Source: Streptomyces smaragdinus (lineage in GTDB: Bacteria; Actinomycetota; Actinomycetes; Streptomycetales; Streptomycetaceae). Taken from it: a stretch of DNA of 64,000 nucleotides. Position numbers and translations under genes: made by a program. Below, one piece after another: positions 36,218-45,347 of the stretch (its first letter is position 1; each line of letters opens with the position of its first letter). The notes under the pieces are model-generated. The model saw only the letters and a program-made list of their open reading frames with translations, was not told the DNA's origin and ran no database searches. The stretch covers positions 434,001-498,000 of the forward strand of contig NZ_WEGJ01000002.1 in NCBI RefSeq assembly GCF_009604385.1, in the 5' to 3' direction.

Positions 36218-37864
36218 ATGCCCGGCACGACCCGCCCCCGCGCCACGCCCGACCTCGACACGCCGACCAGCCGCCCCCTGCGGTCTCAGCCAGGCCTCCA
36301 GCCGAACAGCCCGGATCTCCGCCCCGGGGGCCATGAACACCCCACACCCGTGCCCCCGTTCCCGCCGCAACAGGCCGTTCCCCGCGCCCGTGCCGGATCC
36401 GAACCCCGCGAACCACGACGGCCGGCGATGGTGCCCCGCCACCGGGGCCAGGCCCTACTGGCAGGCGCCGCCCTCGCAGTCGCAGTGCTCACCGGTTGCG
36501 CGGGACAGGAGCCATCCCAGCAAACCTCCACGACCTCCCGCAACAAGACTCCGAACGCACGGAACAACTCGGCGACGACACTCAAGCCCCGAACCACCAC
36601 CGGCCGCGAACTCTTCGCGCTCCCCGTCCCGGACGGCATCGCCCACGGCGAACCGGTCTCCGCCCCCGACGCCTGGGCCGCCCCCGACACATACGTCACC
36701 ACAGCGCCGTACGCGATCCAGGCCCACGACCCGCTCACCGGAGCCGAACAGTGGCACGTCCCCCTGCCCGGCCCGGTCTGCCGGGGCAGCGAGACCATGA
36801 CCTCCGACGGCAAGGTCGCCCTCGTATTCAAGGCGACCCGCGCGGAAAACGGCTACTGCAACCGCCTCGCGGTCATCGACACCCACCGCGGAACCCTGCT
36901 CTGGCAACACCCCCTGCCCGGAAAAGGCACCAAGGGAATGGGCCTGACCGTCGCGGTCACCGACACCACCGCGGCAGCAGCCTGGAACCCACCGGGCTCG
37001 AGCACCTCCGGCGCCCTCGGCTACAGCCTGGACGGCACCAGGCAACTGTGGAACAAACCCCGCCCCGACACCGACCTGGGCAGCAGCCTGTGCGGCGAGG
37101 AGTACACCGGCGGCACCTGGCTCCACGTAACCCGCGGCTGCGTCAGCGACGGAATGACCTTCTTCTCCCTCCACCGCATCGACCCCGCCACAGGCAAGAC
37201 GCTGTGGACCTACCGCGCCCGCGAACCGTACGCGGGCCTCTACCTGGCCGAGAGCAACCCCATGGTGCTCGCGGTCTACGACAAGCGCGACAAGACCGCC
37301 GACGAACCCGTCCTCACCCACGCCACCCGCCTGATCACCCTCGCCGACGACGGCACCGAACAAACCGAGATCCCCATCAAGGACCTGGACGCGGGATGCA
37401 GCGCCTTCACGGGCCGCTGCGGCGGCATCGTGGCCACCGCCGACACCATCTACATCGCCTCGGACTCCACCAAACACCCCGGCAAGATCACCGCCATCGA
37501 CGCGAGCACCGGCGCCCGCAAATGGACCACGTCCGCACAGGACAACCGCGACCTCGCACCACTACGCGCCGACGGCCGCAACGGCGGCCTCATCGCCTAC
37601 GAGTCCCCGGGCGAGACCCGGCACAGCACGATCGTCCCGGGCTCCGCAGCCCGCGTACTGCACCTCAACCCGGCCACCGGCACCCGCGAGGTCTGGCTCC
37701 AACTCCCGGACACCGGCGCCGAATCCCAGGACCACTTCAAGCTGTGGGGCTACGAGAACCTGCCCCTGTTCACCGCCGGCAGGCTCTACCTGCGCGACAC
37801 CACCGTCGCCCCCTCCATCGGCAACCCACCCTGGACCCTCGCCTACGGAGCCGCCACCAACTGA
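36218..37864 (+). CDS. Membrane-anchored PQQ-like beta-propeller (putative lipoprotein)
   Basis: 548 residues from ATG 36218 (AAGGA 8 bases upstream). Residues 1-70 are Pro/Arg-rich. A hydrophobic segment, LLAGAALAVAVLTGCAG, follows and holds a lipobox. If translation starts at the internal ATG 36428 (MVPRHRGQ) the product is a normal 478-residue lipoprotein. The rest shows repeated blades of PQQ-binding-like type: DPLTGAEQWHVPL, DTHRGTLLWQHPL, DPATGKTLWTY, DASTGARKWTTS. Such propellers in Streptomyces are usually extracytoplasmic and of unknown role. The gene stands alone. Confidence 0.8.
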   Translation: MPGTTRPRATPDLDTPTSRPLRSQPGLQPNSPDLRPGGHEHPTPVPPFPPQQAVPRARAGSEPREPRRPAMVPRHRGQALLAGAALAVAVLTGCAGQEPSQQTSTTSRNKTPNARNNSATTLKPRTTTGRELFALPVPDGIAHGEPVSAPDAWAAPDTYVTTAPYAIQAHDPLTGAEQWHVPLPGPVCRGSETMTSDGKVALVFKATRAENGYCNRLAVIDTHRGTLLWQHPLPGKGTKGMGLTVAVTDTTAAAAWNPPGSSTSGALGYSLDGTRQLWNKPRPDTDLGSSLCGEEYTGGTWLHVTRGCVSDGMTFFSLHRIDPATGKTLWTYRAREPYAGLYLAESNPMVLAVYDKRDKTADEPVLTHATRLITLADDGTEQTEIPIKDLDAGCSAFTGRCGGIVATADTIYIASDSTKHPGKITAIDASTGARKWTTSAQDNRDLAPLRADGRNGGLIAYESPGETRHSTIVPGSAARVLHLNPATGTREVWLQLPDTGAESQDHFKLWGYENLPLFTAGRLYLRDTTVAPSIGNPPWTLAYGAATN

Positions 37865-38081
37865 CCAGCGGCCTCCCGCACACTGAGCCATCGACAGGGG
37901 GGCGGCTTCACCCGGGCTGACCACAGCCCGGGCCCGGCGATCTACCCCACCTCGCCCACCGGATCGTCCGGATCAACAGACGCCCCCCGCACGGCTGTGC
38001 AGAATGCCCGATCACCCTGCCCAACCGGCAGGTGTACGGTCTTCATTGACACCGGCGTCGATTCCATCGAGGAAACCTTCC

Positions 38082-38897
38082 ATGCCCGACGGCTCCATCA
38101 GCGACGACATACGGTCGACCCCTCCGATCGACCCCACCCGCCCGCACCAGGCCCGGGTGTGGAACTACTGGGCCGGCGGCAAGGACCACTACGCCGCCGA
38201 CCGGGAGATGGCGGACCAGGTCATGCAGGTCTTCCCCGGCATAGTCGATGTGGCCCGCCAGTCCCGTCATTTCCTGATGCGCGCCGTGCGCCACCTGACC
38301 GTCGAAGCCGGTATCCGCCAGTTCCTCGACATCGGCACCGGCCTGCCCACCGCGAACAACACCCACGAGGTCGCCCAGGCCATCGACCCGACGTGTCGGA
38401 TCGTGTACGTCGACAACGACCCTCTGGTGCTCACGCACGCCCGTGCGCTGCTTGCCTCGAGTCCGGAAGGGGCCACGGACTACATCGAAGCCGATGCACG
38501 CGACGTGGACCGCATTCTGGCCGGCGCCGCCGGAACACTGGACTTCACCCAGCCGGTGGCACTGATGCTGCTCGGGGTCCTGGGCAACGTGCCCGACTAC
38601 GACCAGTGCCGCTCCATCGTGAAGCGACTGACGGACGCGGTCGTCCCCGGCAGCTACCTGGTGATCAACGACGGCATCGACACGGCCGAGCGGGAAGAGG
38701 CCACAGAGGGATACAACCAGAAGGCCGCCAACCCGTACACCAACCGCAGCCCCCGCCAGATCGCCGGCTTCCTCGACGGCGTGGAGCTGCTGGAACCCGG
38801 GGTCGTCTCCACGTCCCTCTGGCGCCCGGACGACCACCAGATCGGCGGCCCGCCGACCGAGGTCGGCGCCTGCTGCGGTGTCGGCCGCAAACGATAG
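38082..38897 (+). CDS. SAM-dependent methyltransferase (DUF574/SAMT family)
   Basis: 271 residues. The family opening (PTRPHQARVWNYWAGGKDHY) and the SAM-binding loop FLDIGTGLPTANNTHEVAQ are clear, as are IVYVDNDPLVLTHARALL and ALMLLGVLGNVPD. Many paralogues occur in each Streptomyces genome; their substrates are mostly unknown. ATG 38082 follows GAGGAAA and is preferred over the in-frame ATG at 38004. It ends 37 bases before the tRNA-like fragment. Confidence 0.88.
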   Translation: MPDGSISDDIRSTPPIDPTRPHQARVWNYWAGGKDHYAADREMADQVMQVFPGIVDVARQSRHFLMRAVRHLTVEAGIRQFLDIGTGLPTANNTHEVAQAIDPTCRIVYVDNDPLVLTHARALLASSPEGATDYIEADARDVDRILAGAAGTLDFTQPVALMLLGVLGNVPDYDQCRSIVKRLTDAVVPGSYLVINDGIDTAEREEATEGYNQKAANPYTNRSPRQIAGFLDGVELLEPGVVSTSLWRPDDHQIGGPPTEVGACCGVGRKR

Positions 38898-38934
38898 GCT
38901 CCAACCTGGTTCCTGCATGCGGTAAGCGCCGACC

Positions 38935-38980
38935 GGAGCAGGCGGGGCTCGAACCCACGGCCGACGGATTATGAGTCCCC
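38935..38980 (-). tRNA. 3' half of a tRNA-Met (CAT), fragment only; possible att scar
   Basis: On the minus strand: anticodon loop CTCATAA (38975-38969), 3' stem TCCGT, variable CGGCC, a good T arm (GTGGG / TTCGAGC / CCCGC) and acceptor 3' strand CTGCTCC (38941-38935). The 5' anticodon stem pairs over only three bases (GGGGA against TCCGT), and no D arm or GGAGCAG acceptor strand exists upstream. So only the half from the anticodon arm to the 3' end remains. Integrative elements use this part of tRNA genes as attachment core. Confidence 0.65.
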
Positions 38981-39048
38981 TACCCCGCAATTCGCGCTAC
39001 CGTCGATGCAGCGGGATCGAGGATGCGACCGACCAGGAGGGGACGAGC

Positions 39049-39333
39049 ATGACCGCTCAGCCGGAGTACACGGCGTCGGACCAACCGGCCCCCCAGATTC
39101 CCCACACCATCAACGCCATCGGCGGGGTTCTCGTCGGCGAGAACCGCGCCCGTTTCTACGGGGAAGTCCTCGCTGCCGACGAGTCCGACGTCGCCGCGGT
39201 CATGCGCCGCTGGTGGATGCGCGCGACGTTGGACGCGGCCCCCGGTGCGACCGAGAGCCGCGCGAACGCCCACGCCGGGCGCAACCTGGTCTCCCTGGAC
39301 GACCTCATGGAGCGAGTGGATACCGTTCAGTGA
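39049..39333 (+). CDS. DUF6247-like small protein, candidate antitoxin
   Basis: 94 residues. AGGAGGGG lies at ideal distance before ATG 39049. The order of motifs (PHTINAIGGVLVGENRARFYGEV, then a helical middle, then HAGRNLVSLDDLMERV) fits small DUF6247-like proteins that in Streptomyces often precede a RelE/ParE-like partner. Its stop overlaps the GTG start of the next gene (GTGA). A toxin-antitoxin role is inferred from size, order and coupling only. Confidence 0.7.
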   Translation: MTAQPEYTASDQPAPQIPHTINAIGGVLVGENRARFYGEVLAADESDVAAVMRRWWMRATLDAAPGATESRANAHAGRNLVSLDDLMERVDTVQ

Positions 39334-39626
39334 CCGAGGACCGACCCGCCCGGCGCAGCTGGACCGCCTCCGTGGAAGAACGATCTGCCGCGACCATCCT
39401 CGCGATGCCGCCGGATCTGGCGAAGCAGGTGACGAACTTCTTCGCCGCCCTGGCCCTGGAAGCCGGCGGCGCCCTCGCCGTCGGCCGCCGCCCGCCGGGC
39501 GACCTGCTGGACGACAGCCACAATCGCTACGGGCTGCAGATCCCCGGTGAGAGCGTCCTCTTTGAGTACGAACTGCATCACGACATCCGGGAGATCCGCA
39601 TTCCCGTCATAGTCTGGCTGGGCTGA
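39330..39626 (+). CDS. RelE/ParE-like small protein, candidate toxin
   Basis: 98 residues, GTG start inside the previous stop. The C-terminal part is a run of short strands (RYGLQIPGESVLFEYELHHD, then IREIRIPVIVWLG) such as RelE-type folds have. The N-terminal half is helical (AATILAMPPDLAKQVTNFFAAL). The catalytic residues of known RelE toxins cannot be assigned by eye. With the upstream gene it makes a compact two-gene cassette 70 bases from the tRNA fragment. Confidence 0.6.
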   Translation: MTEDRPARRSWTASVEERSAATILAMPPDLAKQVTNFFAALALEAGGALAVGRRPPGDLLDDSHNRYGLQIPGESVLFEYELHHDIREIRIPVIVWLG

Positions 39627-39648
39627 ACACCTGCCTGCCGTCGGTGAT

Positions 39649-40881
39649 TCAGCCGCCTGATCCTCCTCCGGCCGGGGCTCCGGTAATGGCCTGCCTCTCC
39701 TGCCCGATCATCTCCTGCAGCGGTGCGCCGTCGCGGTTGCCGAGGATGACGCCGACCCAGCCGCTGTCCGGATAGACGCTCCAGCTGGCGCCGACGCCGG
39801 GGTTGCCGCCGGCGCGCTGGTGGATCCACTGGCCGTTGACGATGGAGACCGGCATCCCGTACGCCCCGAACGACGCCGGTCCGTGGGGAGTCTTGGCGGC
39901 GGTGAGGACGTCGGCCCAGGGCCGGTCCAGGAGCGTGCCGTCGGCCAGCGCGCGGGCGAAGCGGACCAGGTCGGGCGCGGTGGCGAAGCCGCCGTCCCCG
40001 GGAGGGTCGATGAAGGCCCGGCCCGGATTCTTGCCGAGTACGTTCGGGTCCGGGCTGTCGGCGTCCAGGTTGCGTACGGCGTCCACCGTGCTGCCGTCTG
40101 CCAGTCGCATGTACGGGTGCGCGATGTGTTTGTCGGTGAGCCACTGAGGCCGGGTGCAGAACGCCGAGCCGGTCATGCCGCAGCGTCCGAAGATGTTCTC
40201 CTGCACGTAGTCCCAGTACGTCTCGCCGGTCACGGCCTCCACGATCAGGGCGGGTATGGTGACGTCCGCCTCCGTGTGGGCGGTGTTCGGGATGCCGGGG
40301 ACGCCCACCAGTTCGGCCTGCCGGGCGCGCTGGTCGTAGTACTCGTGTACTTCGTCGCGGCTCTGGAAGACGCGTCGTACGTCCTCGTCCGGACTGACCA
40401 GCCCGGAGCTGCCGGACAACAGATGGTGGACGGTCACCCGCTCGGCGATCTCCTCGGCGAACCCCTTCAGATGGGTGCCCACGGTGTCCGACAGCTTGAG
40501 CCTGCCCTGCTGCGCCAACTGCAGGACGGCCACCGCGCCGAACGGCTTGCCCGCCGAGCTGAGGCTGAACGCGATGCCCTCGTGGTTGGCGATTCCTCTT
40601 TCTTCGTCGGCCGTGCCGTAGCTGCGGGACAACACCGTACGGCCATGGTGTGCCAACAGCACCACGCCCGAGAACCTGCCTTCGGCGGCCAGCTTTGCCA
40701 CGTACCGGTCGTAGGCTCCGCCGGGCAGGGTGTCTGGAGGGATGCGGTCGGTCGGGGTCTGGTCGGCGTGCCCTTGGCGGGCGTTGACCAGCGATGTGCC
40801 TGCCACCGCACCGGCAGCCGCCAATCCTCCCCACCCGAGCAGCCACCGCCGGTGGACACCACGTGCGGAATCCGAATTCAT
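39649..40881 (-). CDS. Exported beta-lactamase-fold serine hydrolase (class C / S12-like)
   Basis: 410 residues. The N-terminus (HRRWLLGWGGLAAAG) has twin Arg and a hydrophobic stretch, so Tat export is likely. The SxxK motif is SSAGKPF (around 108). The usual YxN motif is not seen: where the family has YSNTNY this protein has GIPNTAHTEAD, with Ile in place of the catalytic Tyr. Near the end HQRAGGNPG stands where HxG or KTG is expected. It may be a weak or altered esterase or a non-catalytic member. It stands alone, convergent with the toxin-antitoxin-like pair. Confidence 0.85.
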   Translation of the reverse strand: MNSDSARGVHRRWLLGWGGLAAAGAVAGTSLVNARQGHADQTPTDRIPPDTLPGGAYDRYVAKLAAEGRFSGVVLLAHHGRTVLSRSYGTADEERGIANHEGIAFSLSSAGKPFGAVAVLQLAQQGRLKLSDTVGTHLKGFAEEIAERVTVHHLLSGSSGLVSPDEDVRRVFQSRDEVHEYYDQRARQAELVGVPGIPNTAHTEADVTIPALIVEAVTGETYWDYVQENIFGRCGMTGSAFCTRPQWLTDKHIAHPYMRLADGSTVDAVRNLDADSPDPNVLGKNPGRAFIDPPGDGGFATAPDLVRFARALADGTLLDRPWADVLTAAKTPHGPASFGAYGMPVSIVNGQWIHQRAGGNPGVGASWSVYPDSGWVGVILGNRDGAPLQEMIGQERQAITGAPAGGGSGG

Positions 40882-41058
40882 GATTACAGTCCTTTTCCGA
40901 TGGACGAACTGACCTGTGACGTTCAGTGGTCCACTGAAGACGGGTGACTGTTGCGCTGGCGTATGCGTTTTTCGATACGGTCGCGATACACGTTCCGGCG
41001 GATGGCCTGACCAGCCGGTATGTGGTCCCGGGACGCCCCCGCCCCGGGACCACGGCTG

Positions 41059-41727
41059 TTACGCGGGTTCGTAGACGACGGTGCTGGTGGGGCAGCTGAC
41101 CGCGAGGGCCTGGAGTGCGATCTGCTCGGCGGTGTCGATCGTCAGGCCCCAGCGGAGTTTCGTCGCGGTCCATTCGGTGGCGTAGCGGCACACGGCCTCG
41201 GGGGCGGGCGGCAGCCATTCGGCGGGGTCCTGGTCGGACTTGGAGCGGTTGGAGCCCGCGGTGACGGCGATGAGGCTGGTGGACTGTCCGAGGTCGTTGG
41301 CGTAGGCCTCGCGGCGTTCGGGGGTCCAGGCGGAGGCGCCGGAGTCCCAGGCCTCGGCGAGGGGGACCATGTGGTCGATGTCGAGGTTGGAGGCGGCGGT
41401 GACGATGGTGTTGTCGTAGTACGACCACCAGGAGCCGCCGGTCAGGGCGCAGCGGGAGCCGACGGTGGGTGGGGTGACGGCTTCGGCGAGGAGGACTTCG
41501 TTGCGGGTGTTGCAGCCGTCGGTGGGGTTGGCGCCGGAGTTCCAGTGCTTGAAGGCTTCGCGGGTGTAGCCCTCACGGGACTCGGCGCCCAGGGGCAGGA
41601 GGGTGATGGCTTCGCCGAGGGGGAGTACGGAGGGGTCGGGGGCGGCGGCGTGCGCGGGGGCGGCGGCCGTGAGGGACGCGAGGGCGAGTGAGATCGCGGC
41701 GAGGCCGCGGGTGAGGTTCTTGATCAC
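41059..41727 (-). CDS. Secreted HNH-family nuclease (DUF1524-like)
   Basis: About 222 residues from GTG 41727 (TTG 41730 and ATG 41799 or 41814 are alternatives; none has a good RBS). A signal peptide (KNLTRGLAAISLALASLTAA, cleavage near AHAA) precedes the nuclease domain. Active-site His lies in NLDIDHMVPLAEAWDSGAS and the following helix in RREAYANDLGQSTSLIAVTAGSNRSKSDQDP, the pattern of exported Streptomyces HNH nucleases. Four Cys probably form disulfides. Likely role: degradation of extracellular nucleic acid. Confidence 0.88.
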   Translation of the reverse strand: MIKNLTRGLAAISLALASLTAAAPAHAAAPDPSVLPLGEAITLLPLGAESREGYTREAFKHWNSGANPTDGCNTRNEVLLAEAVTPPTVGSRCALTGGSWWSYYDNTIVTAASNLDIDHMVPLAEAWDSGASAWTPERREAYANDLGQSTSLIAVTAGSNRSKSDQDPAEWLPPAPEAVCRYATEWTATKLRWGLTIDTAEQIALQALAVSCPTSTVVYEPA

Positions 41728-41889
41728 CAAGCGTGTGTATCGGCTGGTCACGGGCCGGTCGGAGGGCCACGCCGCCGGTGGCGCGAGGATGACCGCCATG
41801 GCCCAACGCCGCACTGACTTGCCGTTACGGCCGGTGGTTTCCCTGCCTCGTCGCGGACGCCAGGGGCACGGCCGGTGGCCCGAGGAGCG

Positions 41890-42819
41890 TCAGGTGTGTG
41901 TACGGCCGGGCGGTGCGCTGTCGTCGTCGAGCCGGGTCAGGAAGGCCCGCAGGATGTCGGTGACCTCCTCCAGACTCCGGGCGGCGAAGAGCACCGGCTG
42001 GTAGCCGCTGATGGCGTATCTGGTGGTGAGGACGGCGTCGATGTCGAGCGGGCGGACGGTGGAGCGGTGGAGTTGCCGTATCTCGCCGTAGGAGGAGAGC
42101 AGGGCGGCACCGTATGCCTTGGGACGGCCGTCTTCGTCGAGGACTCCGTACTCCAGGGTGAACCAGTAGGCGTCGCTGATCATCTGCAGTACGTCCGGGT
42201 TGTCGATCCTCGTCACCGTCTGCCCGATCAGCCGGTAGATGTCGGCGAACTGCGAGTGCGAGAGGTGGATGCCGTGGCCGAGGACGTCGTGAATGACATC
42301 GGGTTCCGGGGTGAACATGGGCATCGCCGGGTGGCGGACGAACTGGACCGCGTGGAAGTAGCCGCGGGCCATCGCCCCGAGGAACCGCTTGTTGGCGACC
42401 GGACCACCCGCCAGCGTGAAATCGAAACCCGTCAGGGCGCGCAGCCGCGCGCCGACCTCCGTGTGCTGGGGGATTCTGTCCGCGGGGATGGGGGCCTGTT
42501 CCCTGGCCTGCAGGACCGCCCGGCAGGCATGCTCGGCCTGCGTGCTCCACACAACGCGGTGAACCCTGCGCCAGGTCTGGTGCTCGGCACTGCTGTACGC
42601 CACTGGTGGCGACGGATCCCCCACCCGATGGCCGCGAGCGGACGCGGCGATCGCCTGCCGGCGCCGCAGATATGCCGGATCTGCGAATCCGGGGTGCTCC
42701 GAGGCGGTGCCCAGCCGGCCATCAGCCGCGATCGGGGTGCGGAACTGGGAATCGGTCACGGCTTGAGACTGCCAAACGGCGGGACCGGCGGATCCATCGC
42801 TCGGGCAGGTTTCCTGCAT
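41890..42819 (-). CDS. Phenylalanine 4-monooxygenase (aromatic amino acid hydroxylase)
   Basis: 309 residues from ATG 42819; GTG 42759 (protein begins MTDSQFRTP) is an alternative, and neither has a clear RBS. This is a pterin-dependent non-heme iron enzyme converting Phe to Tyr. The two iron-ligand His are in PDVIHDVLGHGIHLSHSQFA and the Glu ligand in WFTLEYGVLDEDG; QHTEVGARLRALTGFDF is the conserved entry segment. It diverges from the HTH/tap/tpg genes. It could supply Tyr to secondary metabolism, but it is 27 kb from the NRPS genes and no Hpg pathway is visible. Confidence 0.92.
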   Translation of the reverse strand: MQETCPSDGSAGPAVWQSQAVTDSQFRTPIAADGRLGTASEHPGFADPAYLRRRQAIAASARGHRVGDPSPPVAYSSAEHQTWRRVHRVVWSTQAEHACRAVLQAREQAPIPADRIPQHTEVGARLRALTGFDFTLAGGPVANKRFLGAMARGYFHAVQFVRHPAMPMFTPEPDVIHDVLGHGIHLSHSQFADIYRLIGQTVTRIDNPDVLQMISDAYWFTLEYGVLDEDGRPKAYGAALLSSYGEIRQLHRSTVRPLDIDAVLTTRYAISGYQPVLFAARSLEEVTDILRAFLTRLDDDSAPPGRTHT

Positions 42820-42903
42820 GATCGGTTTGTTTCACGCGGTCGGCCCACTATCTGGGTCCAACAATCCGTTGTTTCCTTGTCTCGTTGAGGTAGGGTGAGC
42901 CGC

Positions 42904-43272
42904 ATGCCCGAAGACGCCGATGACGAGGCCCGCCGCCACCTGGCGGCACTCGCGGGCGGCCCCGCCGACCCCGACACCCCGGCCCAGCGTCTTGCCCAGG
43001 ACGCGGCCCTGGTCGGCAGGATGCTGGCCGCAGCGGACACCCACCGCGCTCCGGAGGACGAGGCGGCTGTCGCCGCGGCGCTCGCTCTGCTCGCGGGGCT
43101 GCGTCTGTCGCTGGACCGGCTCGAGGCCGGCGTGGTGCTGGAAGCCCGGCGCTGCGGCATGGACTGGCGGCAGATCGCCGCGCGTCAGGGCCTGAACTCC
43201 TCCCAGGCGGCCTCCCAGCGCTACCAGCGACTGGTGACCCGCCTGGAGGAGATCCGCCAGGGCGTGCGGTAG
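42904..43272 (+). CDS. Small HTH DNA-binding protein upstream of tap
   Basis: 122 residues from ATG 42904 (AGGG 8 bases upstream; GTG 42895 is an in-frame alternative). The C-terminal segment (RRCGMDWRQIAARQGLNSSQAASQRYQRLV) is a helix-turn-helix. The N-terminal part is Ala-rich and helical. It lies 23 bases before tap and is probably in the same operon; a gene of this kind commonly precedes tap. It could control tap-tpg or bind the same DNA, which is inference. Confidence 0.75.
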   Translation: MPEDADDEARRHLAALAGGPADPDTPAQRLAQDAALVGRMLAAADTHRAPEDEAAVAAALALLAGLRLSLDRLEAGVVLEARRCGMDWRQIAARQGLNSSQAASQRYQRLVTRLEEIRQGVR

Positions 43273-43295
43273 AAGAGGCGAAGAGGAAGACCGCG

Positions 43296-45344
43296 ATGAC
43301 CCAGGAGCCGTTCGAGTTCGACGCCGCCGTCGATTCTCTCCTCGCCGCCGTCGACGACGGCCGGCTGCTGCCCCCGACCGCCGAGCGGGTCCGGCTGCGG
43401 GAAGCAGCCGGCCTCAGCCATGCCGCCGTCGCCCAGGCGCTCAAGACGCGAGCGGTGAGCGTCGTCGCCTGGGAAGAGGGCCGCAGCGAACCGACCGGTG
43501 AGCGACTGCACGCCTACCGGAAACTCCTGGAGGGCCTCGCCGCACGCTATCCCGTGGCTGCCCCGACACCCCGACTCCCCGATACGCCACCGGCGCAAGC
43601 CCCTGCGGACGCACCCACGCCGCGGCGTACGGCCGCACCCTCACGCCGCCCGGCGCCCCGCAAGCCGGCCAAGCCCCCCGTCGCGGACCCCCGTTTCCCC
43701 CACGGCCCGCTCGCGGTACTCGACGGCGACGGACGCGCCTACGGCATCGACGGGATCGTGCTGGACTGCCCCGCGGCCACGGTCCCCGAGCTCGTGACGT
43801 GGGTGCTGGGCGAAGCCGGTCTGGGCGCGGAGCGGTTGAACCGTAACGGCTTCGACGCGGACCCCCTGATCGTCCTCACCGCGGCGGCCACGGTACGGCT
43901 TGGGCTGCCGGAGCGCCTGGAGGGCCACGAACAGCGCCGCAATCTGCGCCTGGAGCCGGACCACCCGGTGGTCCGCGAGATCATCGCCGCGAAGTGGCAG
44001 CTCACCCAGCGCGGCTTCGGCCCCTGGGCGCGCGTCTACCGTCCCGCGACCACCGGAAGCCGTCAGTGCGTACAGCTGGCCGTACTGCCGTGGGACGCCC
44101 TCGACGAGCGTTCCTGGCCCGGCGTGGCGGAGATGGATCCGCCGGAGATCGCCCGCGTGCTCGGGGTGTACGCGGCCCGCGTGCTCACCCCGCGCGGGTC
44201 CACCGCGGTGTGCGGGCTGGAGCTGATGTCCGCGCTGCGCCCGCCCACCAAGGCGGTGCAGAACAAGACGACCGGCCAGTGGTCCTCCGCGTACAACCCC
44301 GGCAGCCTCGGCACCCGGCCGGTGGATCCGGCACCGCCGGAGGCCACCCCCGAACACCCCGTCGCCCGCGACTGGGACGGCGGCTTCCTCGACGAGGAGG
44401 CCTACCAGTGGGTCCGCGACCCCGGCCTCCTCACCCAGGAGGAACGCCTCCTGCCCTACGCGGTCGGCCTGGACCTGAACACCGCGTTCCTCGCGGCCGC
44501 CGCCCGACTGACCGTAGGCCTGTCCGCCCCCGAACATGTGGCCCGACCGGCGTTCGACAAGCGGATCCCCGGCAGCTGGTACGTCGACCTCTCCCACATC
44601 CCCGTGGACCCGCGCCTGCCCTCCCCGTTCACCCCCACCGGAGAACGCCCCACCGGCCCGGCCTGGTACACCACCCACACCGTCGCCTACGCCCAGGAAC
44701 TCGGCCACGACGTCACCCCCGTCGAGGCGTACCTGCGCCGCGAGACCGGCGCCTACCTGGACCCGTGGCACGACCGGCTGCGCGCCGCGTACGTCGACAC
44801 CCTCGCCGACCTCGGCGTCACCGCAGATCTGACGGACACCGAGTTCCTCGCCGCGATGGCCGTCCACAAGAAGACCGACCCAGGCCTGGCCGCGGTCCTC
44901 ACCGCGATCAAGGCGACGGTCAAGGGCGGCATCGGCAAACTCCGCGAACGTCCCCAGGGCCGTCACTACCGTGACGGCGAACCGTGGCCGGCCCTGTCCC
45001 GCCCGACCTGGCGCCCCGACATCCGCGCCGCGGTGATCGCGAAGGCGCGGGTCAACATGCATCGCAAGCTCCGTAACATGGCGGAGCTCACCGGCCTGTA
45101 CCCTCTGGCCGTGCTGTCCGACTGCGTCGTCTACCCCTCCCCGGGCGAAAGCCCCCTGTCCTTCCTGCCCTACGCCGCCCCCGGCAAGCCCCAGCCCGGC
45201 GTCTTCCGCCTCGGCCCCACCCCGGGCCTGGCCAAACTCGAAGGCGTCCAGGACCTGCCCTGGGCGATCGACCTGATGACCCAGGGCCTGAACCCGGCCC
45301 GCCACATCAAGGGCGGCGACGCCGTCCTCGAGGACGGCGAGTAA
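43296..45344 (+). CDS. tap: Telomere-associated protein Tap
   Basis: 682 residues. Tap binds the folded 3' overhang at linear Streptomyces ends and recruits the terminal protein for end patching. An N-terminal HTH (RLREAAGLSHAAVAQALKTR, around 30-50) precedes a Pro-rich linker (90-130) and the long conserved body (GLDLNTAFLAAAARLTVGLS; HKKTDPGLAAVLTAIKATVKGG near 530). It resembles Tap of other Streptomyces in length and motifs. GAGGAAG precedes the ATG, and the tpg start follows 3 bases after the stop. Confidence 0.92.
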   Translation: MTQEPFEFDAAVDSLLAAVDDGRLLPPTAERVRLREAAGLSHAAVAQALKTRAVSVVAWEEGRSEPTGERLHAYRKLLEGLAARYPVAAPTPRLPDTPPAQAPADAPTPRRTAAPSRRPAPRKPAKPPVADPRFPHGPLAVLDGDGRAYGIDGIVLDCPAATVPELVTWVLGEAGLGAERLNRNGFDADPLIVLTAAATVRLGLPERLEGHEQRRNLRLEPDHPVVREIIAAKWQLTQRGFGPWARVYRPATTGSRQCVQLAVLPWDALDERSWPGVAEMDPPEIARVLGVYAARVLTPRGSTAVCGLELMSALRPPTKAVQNKTTGQWSSAYNPGSLGTRPVDPAPPEATPEHPVARDWDGGFLDEEAYQWVRDPGLLTQEERLLPYAVGLDLNTAFLAAAARLTVGLSAPEHVARPAFDKRIPGSWYVDLSHIPVDPRLPSPFTPTGERPTGPAWYTTHTVAYAQELGHDVTPVEAYLRRETGAYLDPWHDRLRAAYVDTLADLGVTADLTDTEFLAAMAVHKKTDPGLAAVLTAIKATVKGGIGKLRERPQGRHYRDGEPWPALSRPTWRPDIRAAVIAKARVNMHRKLRNMAELTGLYPLAVLSDCVVYPSPGESPLSFLPYAAPGKPQPGVFRLGPTPGLAKLEGVQDLPWAIDLMTQGLNPARHIKGGDAVLEDGE

Positions 45345-45347
45345 CCC

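Noticed and set aside
38930..39010. Complete tRNA-Met gene
   Set aside because: The 5' acceptor strand GGAGCAG and a foldable D arm are absent, so only a 3' half is supported.
41890..42819. Phenylalanine hydroxylase as part of the NRPS cluster
   Set aside because: It is 16 kb beyond the last cluster gene, separated by unrelated genes, and Dpg is made from malonyl-CoA rather than Tyr.
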